From positions 1 through 10,967 of the forward strand of contig JAGGTT010000207.1 in the NCBI GenBank assembly GCA_021163565.1: 10,967 bases of DNA. Direction: 5' to 3'. The notes under the pieces are model-generated. The model was not told where the DNA came from. It searched no databases and worked only from the letters and a program-made list of their open reading frames with translations. Shown here piece by piece: positions 6,339 through 10,967 of this stretch (position 1 is the stretch's first letter; the number at the start of each line of letters is the position of its first letter). Origin of the DNA: Candidatus Tharpella sp. GTDB lineage: Bacteria; Desulfobacterota; Anaeroferrophillalia; Anaeroferrophillales; Tharpellaceae. The translations under genes and the position numbers were made by a program.

Positions 6339-6370
6339 TCCTTTCATTTAAGAAAAATTAAGGGGTAGTT

Positions 6371-7534
6371 ATGAAAATAATTACAAATCGTAATCGGTTG
6401 AGTAACTGTTTACAGAAAGTCCAATCTATTTTGGAAAAATCATCTTCGCTCAATAATTCGGAAAATATTCTGATTAAGGCTGTAGATAGTCAGTTACAGA
6501 TAATAGCATTTGACCAGAACTGTAGTGCCCAAGGTACAATTGATGCTGAAATAACAACTGAAGGAACTATTTCGCTCAATGGAAAAAGAATATATGATAT
6601 TGTCAGAAGTTTAAATGACGAAAATATATCTATTTTTCAAGATAGCAATACCAGCCTGATTACAATTGCTGACAGTAAAAGCTCATTCAATATATTGAGT
6701 ACGGATATCGATGAGTTTCCTGAAATAAGCTTTGCTTTACCGGAGCAGTCGTTAAATATTGAAAGTGATACTTTTGCTCAGCTTATCGATTTGACCATCT
6801 TCTCAATCGCCAAAATTTCCGATCCTCGATATAATCTTCAGGGAGTTTTTTTAGAAATTGAGCCGGTTAATGGTTTGATAGGTGATGATTTATCCAAATC
6901 TGAAAAGGAGATATCCTTAGGTTCACATCTGTTTTCGTTAATTGCAACCAATGGTCATCGAGTTTCAGTTGCCCGTACCGATCAGATCTCGGGTTCAATT
7001 AATTTTGGGTCTAAAAAAATATTTTCCCGTAAGAGTCTGATTGAAATAAAGAGTGTTTTTTCTGAAAAAGAGACTTTAAACCTGGGCTTTGAAAAGAGCG
7101 AAGTAGTTATTTGGGGAAGAGGTTTTATTATCTCTTTGCGAATGTTACAGGGTGATTTTCCGGATTATCGCAAAATGATTCCAGATAGTTTCATTCACCA
7201 TATTGAACTTGATAAAGATCTTCTTTTAAGTACCTTAAGACAGATGAATCTCCTGGCTGAAGATAATTACAAAGGAGTATTTCTTAATTTCACAGCGGCC
7301 GGTCTGGAAGTGTCCTTTGATAATCCGGAAAGAGGGCATGGCAGTACTAAATTGACGGTTGACTACAAGGGTGAGCCCTTTCAGATAATTTTCAACATAA
7401 ATTATCTGCTTGATTTTCTCCAGGCAGTACCGGATGAAAAAATAATCCTGGAGATTAATAACAAAAATCAGCCTTGTCTTATAAAGGGCTTGGAAAACGA
7501 ACATTACATGTGCGGCATTATGCCGATCAGTTAG
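6371..7534 (+). CDS. dnaN: DNA polymerase III beta sliding clamp, DnaN
   Basis: This 387-residue protein has the three-domain clamp fold that forms a dimeric ring around DNA and tethers polymerase III. Recognisable parts are DPRYNLQGVFLEIE (151-164), ATNGHRVSV (192-200), the highly conserved LQGDFPDYRKMIP (259-271), YKGVFLNF (300-307) and the C-terminal CGIMPIS in place of the usual MPM-R/K-L/I ending. It is about 20 residues longer than the E. coli clamp. The extra length lies mostly at about residues 165-190, between GVFLEIE and ATNGH in domain 2. The start is well supported by TAAGGGG (6358-6364). Position after dnaA is normal. The gene that follows is gyrB, and the usual recF is absent. 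Confidence 0.96.
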   Translation: MKIITNRNRLSNCLQKVQSILEKSSSLNNSENILIKAVDSQLQIIAFDQNCSAQGTIDAEITTEGTISLNGKRIYDIVRSLNDENISIFQDSNTSLITIADSKSSFNILSTDIDEFPEISFALPEQSLNIESDTFAQLIDLTIFSIAKISDPRYNLQGVFLEIEPVNGLIGDDLSKSEKEISLGSHLFSLIATNGHRVSVARTDQISGSINFGSKKIFSRKSLIEIKSVFSEKETLNLGFEKSEVVIWGRGFIISLRMLQGDFPDYRKMIPDSFIHHIELDKDLLLSTLRQMNLLAEDNYKGVFLNFTAAGLEVSFDNPERGHGSTKLTVDYKGEPFQIIFNINYLLDFLQAVPDEKIILEINNKNQPCLIKGLENEHYMCGIMPIS

Positions 7535-7554
7535 GCTCTATTCAGAATCAAACC

Positions 7555-7560
7555 TATAAT
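7555..7560 (+). promoter_or_regulatory. Possible gyrB promoter -10 box
   Basis: A perfect TATAAT lies in the 93-base dnaN-gyrB gap, but no good -35 box is found 16-18 bases upstream. If used, gyrB would have a leader of about 60 bases. Co-transcription from dnaN is equally possible, since no terminator is seen between the two genes. Confidence 0.3.
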
Positions 7561-7621
7561 AGACTAAGTAAAAATTAAGTTTTATCCGAAGTGATATTTT
7601 TAAGATAAATTTTAAGGATAA

Positions 7622-10012
<2,391 letters not shown>

Positions 10013-10095
10013 GTCAGCTCTTTATTAATCTGTTTTAAGGGCAATCTCTTTGAGGTGTAGATGCACTAAATATAGTACTTCCGGCATATAGTCTA

Positions 10096-10124
10096 TTGAC
10101 AAGAACGGGATTTGATGCTAAAAG
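10096..10124 (+). promoter_or_regulatory. Stable-RNA-type promoter for the tRNA-rpmH-rnpA-yidD unit
   Basis: A perfect -35 TTGACA (10096-10101) is followed after 17 bases by TAAAAG (10119-10124), which is preceded by TGC and so forms an extended -10. The next bases, GCCGCGCTCGG, are GC-rich where the discriminator lies. That combination is typical of tRNA and rRNA promoters under stringent (ppGpp) control. Transcription would begin near 10131, about 15 bases before tRNA-Gln. Confidence 0.6.
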
Positions 10125-10145
10125 GCCGCGCTCGGACACTATATT

Positions 10146-10219
10146 TGGGAGATCGTCCAACGGCAAGACTACGGACTCTGACTCCGTCAATCCAGGTTCG
10201 AATCCTGGTCTCCCAGCCA
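10146..10219 (+). tRNA. tRNA-Gln (anticodon CTG), CCA encoded
   Basis: The acceptor stem TGGGAGA/TCTCCCA (10146-10152, 10209-10215) pairs fully, followed by G and an encoded CCA. The anticodon stem is ACGGA/TCCGT around the loop CTCTGAC, placing anticodon CTG at 10178-10180. The T arm is CCAGG-TTCGAAT-CCTGG. It reads CAG codons; another tRNA-Gln with TTG anticodon must exist elsewhere for CAA. Confidence 0.95.
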
Positions 10220-10243
10220 GTTTTCGTCAAATACACAAGGCAA

Positions 10244-10319
10244 GGTCCCATCGTCTAGTGGCCTAGGATATCGCCCTCTCACGGCGGAGACACGGGTTCG
10301 ACTCCCGTTGGGACTACCA
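10244..10319 (+). tRNA. tRNA-Glu (anticodon CTC), CCA encoded
   Basis: The acceptor GGTCCCA pairs with TGGGACT, with a G-T wobble at the first pair, then A and an encoded CCA. The anticodon stem TCGCC/GGCGG holds the loop CTCTCAC, with anticodon CTC at 10278-10280. The T arm is ACGGG-TTCGACT-CCCGT. It reads GAG codons and lies 24 bases after tRNA-Gln, probably on the same transcript. Confidence 0.95.
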
Positions 10320-10322
10320 TTT

Positions 10323-10350
10323 TTGATAGAGACTAATTATAATCTAAAAT
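10323..10350 (+). promoter_or_regulatory. Possible rpmH promoter
   Basis: TTGATA (10323-10328) and TAAAAT (10345-10350) are 16 bases apart, each one base from consensus. A start near 10357 would leave a leader of only about nine bases before rpmH, so its use is uncertain. Read-through from the tRNA promoter would also serve. Confidence 0.3.
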
Positions 10351-10365
10351 AGAGACGGCAATACC

Positions 10366-10500
10366 ATGAAAAGAACATTTCAACCCAGTAATTTGAAGAT
10401 GAAAAGAAAGCACGGCTTTCGTGCTCGAAGCAGCAGTGCCGCAGGGCGTTTAATTTTGAAAAGACGTAGACAGAGAGGCAGAAAGCGTTTGTCGGCATAG
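10366..10500 (+). CDS. rpmH: Large ribosomal subunit protein bL34
   Basis: This 44-residue, strongly basic protein starts [19 protein letters not shown] and ends [10 protein letters not shown], the full-length bL34 pattern. It is a structural protein of the large ribosomal subunit that contacts 23S rRNA. It lies 46 bases after tRNA-Glu and 25 bases before the likely rnpA start, so the familiar rpmH-rnpA pair is intact. The ribosome-binding site is only a weak GAGACGG (10351-10357). Confidence 0.97.
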   Translation: MKRTFQPSNLKMKRKHGFRARSSSAAGRLILKRRRQRGRKRLSA

Positions 10501-10525
10501 AGAGACGGTAGAGGGTTTGCTGCCC

Positions 10526-10897
10526 ATGGCTCCGTACAGTTTTCCAAAAGATGAGCGCATAAGAGGGCGTCGAGAGTTCACAGAGCTTTTTGATAACGCC
10601 CGCAAGATACACTCATCTCATCTATTACTTTTTCGCCGGAGCAACAGCAGACAGTGCGCCAGAGTGGGTATTACAGCCAGTCGCAAGGTTGGCGGAGCAG
10701 TTGTCAGGAATCGGATAAAGCGTCTGATCAGAGAGTACTACAGACAGCATAAAGCAGATTTTATTCCCGGATTTGATTATTCATTGGTTGTAAAAAAAAG
10801 CTTTAGCAGGTTGTCAAGAGGGGCGGCGGAGGATGAGTTGAGTGGGATTTTAGCCAAGAGTACGCGGCCCAGATTACACTCCTCGACATTGAACTGA
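10526..10897 (+). CDS. rnpA: Ribonuclease P protein component, RnpA
   Basis: This protein helps the RNase P RNA cleave 5' leaders from precursor tRNAs, including the tRNAs encoded just upstream. The family marks are the N-terminal FPKDERIRGRREFTELF (6-22), RVGITASRKVGGAVVRNR (46-63) and the RNR helix RNRIKRLIREYYR (61-73). I prefer ATG 10526 (123 residues) because GAGGG (10511-10515) lies ten bases upstream. A TTG at 10517 would add three residues but sits one base from that GAGGG. The last 15 or so residues (STRPRLHSSTLN region) are not typical of the family. The TGA stop overlaps the ATG of yidD by one base. Confidence 0.95.
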   Translation: MAPYSFPKDERIRGRREFTELFDNARKIHSSHLLLFRRSNSRQCARVGITASRKVGGAVVRNRIKRLIREYYRQHKADFIPGFDYSLVVKKSFSRLSRGAAEDELSGILAKSTRPRLHSSTLN

Positions 10898-10967
10898 TGT
10901 TAAAAAAAATCTGCATTAGTCTTATTAAATTCTACCAGTATTTTTTAGCTCCCTACTTCGGCAGCTC
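10897..10967 (+). CDS. yidD: Membrane protein insertion efficiency factor YidD, N-terminal 23 residues (runs off the right edge)
   Basis: The ATG at 10897 overlaps the rnpA stop in TGATG. The 23 visible residues, including LIKFYQYFLAPYFG, match the amphipathic N-terminus of YidD, which normally continues with C-R-[FY]-x-P-[ST]-C-S. YidD is a small peripheral inner-membrane protein that aids YidC-dependent insertion, and it regularly follows rnpA. The fragment is short, but motif and position agree. Confidence 0.88.
   Translation, partial: MLKKICISLIKFYQYFLAPYFGS

Larger units (their letters stand above)
6051..6370. other. Candidate oriC: dnaA-dnaN intergenic region
   Basis: These 320 bases carry no gene. 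From left to right they hold a DnaA-box-like TTATCAACA on the minus strand (6087-6079), an 8-base inverted pair CTGTTAAC/GTTAACAG (6121-6128, 6151-6158), a second TTATCAACA on the plus strand (6167-6175), a 13-base bulged palindrome (6196-6227), a box-like TTATCCATA (6253-6261), a TTA/CTA triplet run (6274-6288) and a perfect 11-base inverted repeat (6310-6338). From 6221 to 6360, 118 of 140 bases are A or T. The dnaA-dnaN gap is the origin in many bacteria. The boxes each differ from TTATCCACA by one base and the perfect form is absent, so the assignment is likely but not proven. Confidence 0.65.

Noticed and set aside
10517..10525. TTG at 10517 as the rnpA start
   Set aside because: The GAGGG ribosome-binding site would be only one base away, while ATG 10526 has a workable ten-base spacing.
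10337..10612. Minus-strand open frame across rpmH and the start of rnpA
   Set aside because: It overlaps two clearly recognised genes on the other strand and has no support of its own.

Overview
The window looks like the replication-origin region of a Gram-negative bacterium. It is AT-leaning. GyrB carries the extra block of about 160 residues after the TOPRIM core that is typical of Gram-negative gyrases, and dnaA, dnaN, gyrB, rpmH, rnpA and yidD are all present. The FCD-type GntR regulators, the cbiB/cobD pair and the anaerobe-style U32 protein would suit a Desulfobacterota-like (former delta-proteobacterial) anaerobe, but that assignment is inference from style and not proof.

Left arm, minus strand, read right to left. 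cbiB (4503-3541) and cobD (3445-2333) encode two adjacent cobalamin-assembly steps: cobD makes aminopropanol phosphate and cbiB attaches it to the corrin ring. Next comes a cassette of two tandem FCD-family GntR regulators (2039-1365 and 1314-622). The second one overlaps by 14 bases a U32-family gene that runs off the left edge (635-1). A clear sigma-70-type promoter at 2154-2181 drives this cassette, and its spacer holds a near-perfect GTATAC-centred palindrome, which suggests autoregulation.

Right arm, plus strand. A strong promoter at 4573-4601 precedes dnaA (4707-6050). A 320-base non-coding stretch follows (6051-6370), with inverted TTATCAACA DnaA boxes, nested palindromes, a TTA/CTA trinucleotide run and a block of 84 % A+T. 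I read it as the likely oriC unwinding region. Then come dnaN (6371-7534) and gyrB (7628-10012), with no recF between them. A stable-RNA-type promoter (10096-10124) leads into tRNA-Gln(CTG), tRNA-Glu(CTC), rpmH, rnpA and the start of yidD, which runs off the right edge.

How the parts work together: DnaA opens the origin, the DnaN clamp gives processivity, and GyrB forms gyrase with an unlinked GyrA. The tRNA-rpmH-rnpA-yidD set supplies translation, tRNA 5' processing and membrane-protein insertion. In many bacteria rpmH-rnpA-yidD lies divergently upstream of dnaA. Here it lies downstream of gyrB on the same strand, and the cobalamin genes occupy the divergent position. I see no mobile element, CRISPR array or defence system. 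The points most worth a second look are the candidate oriC architecture, the altered DnaA P-loop, the paired regulators with their promoter-embedded operator, and the rearranged gene order.
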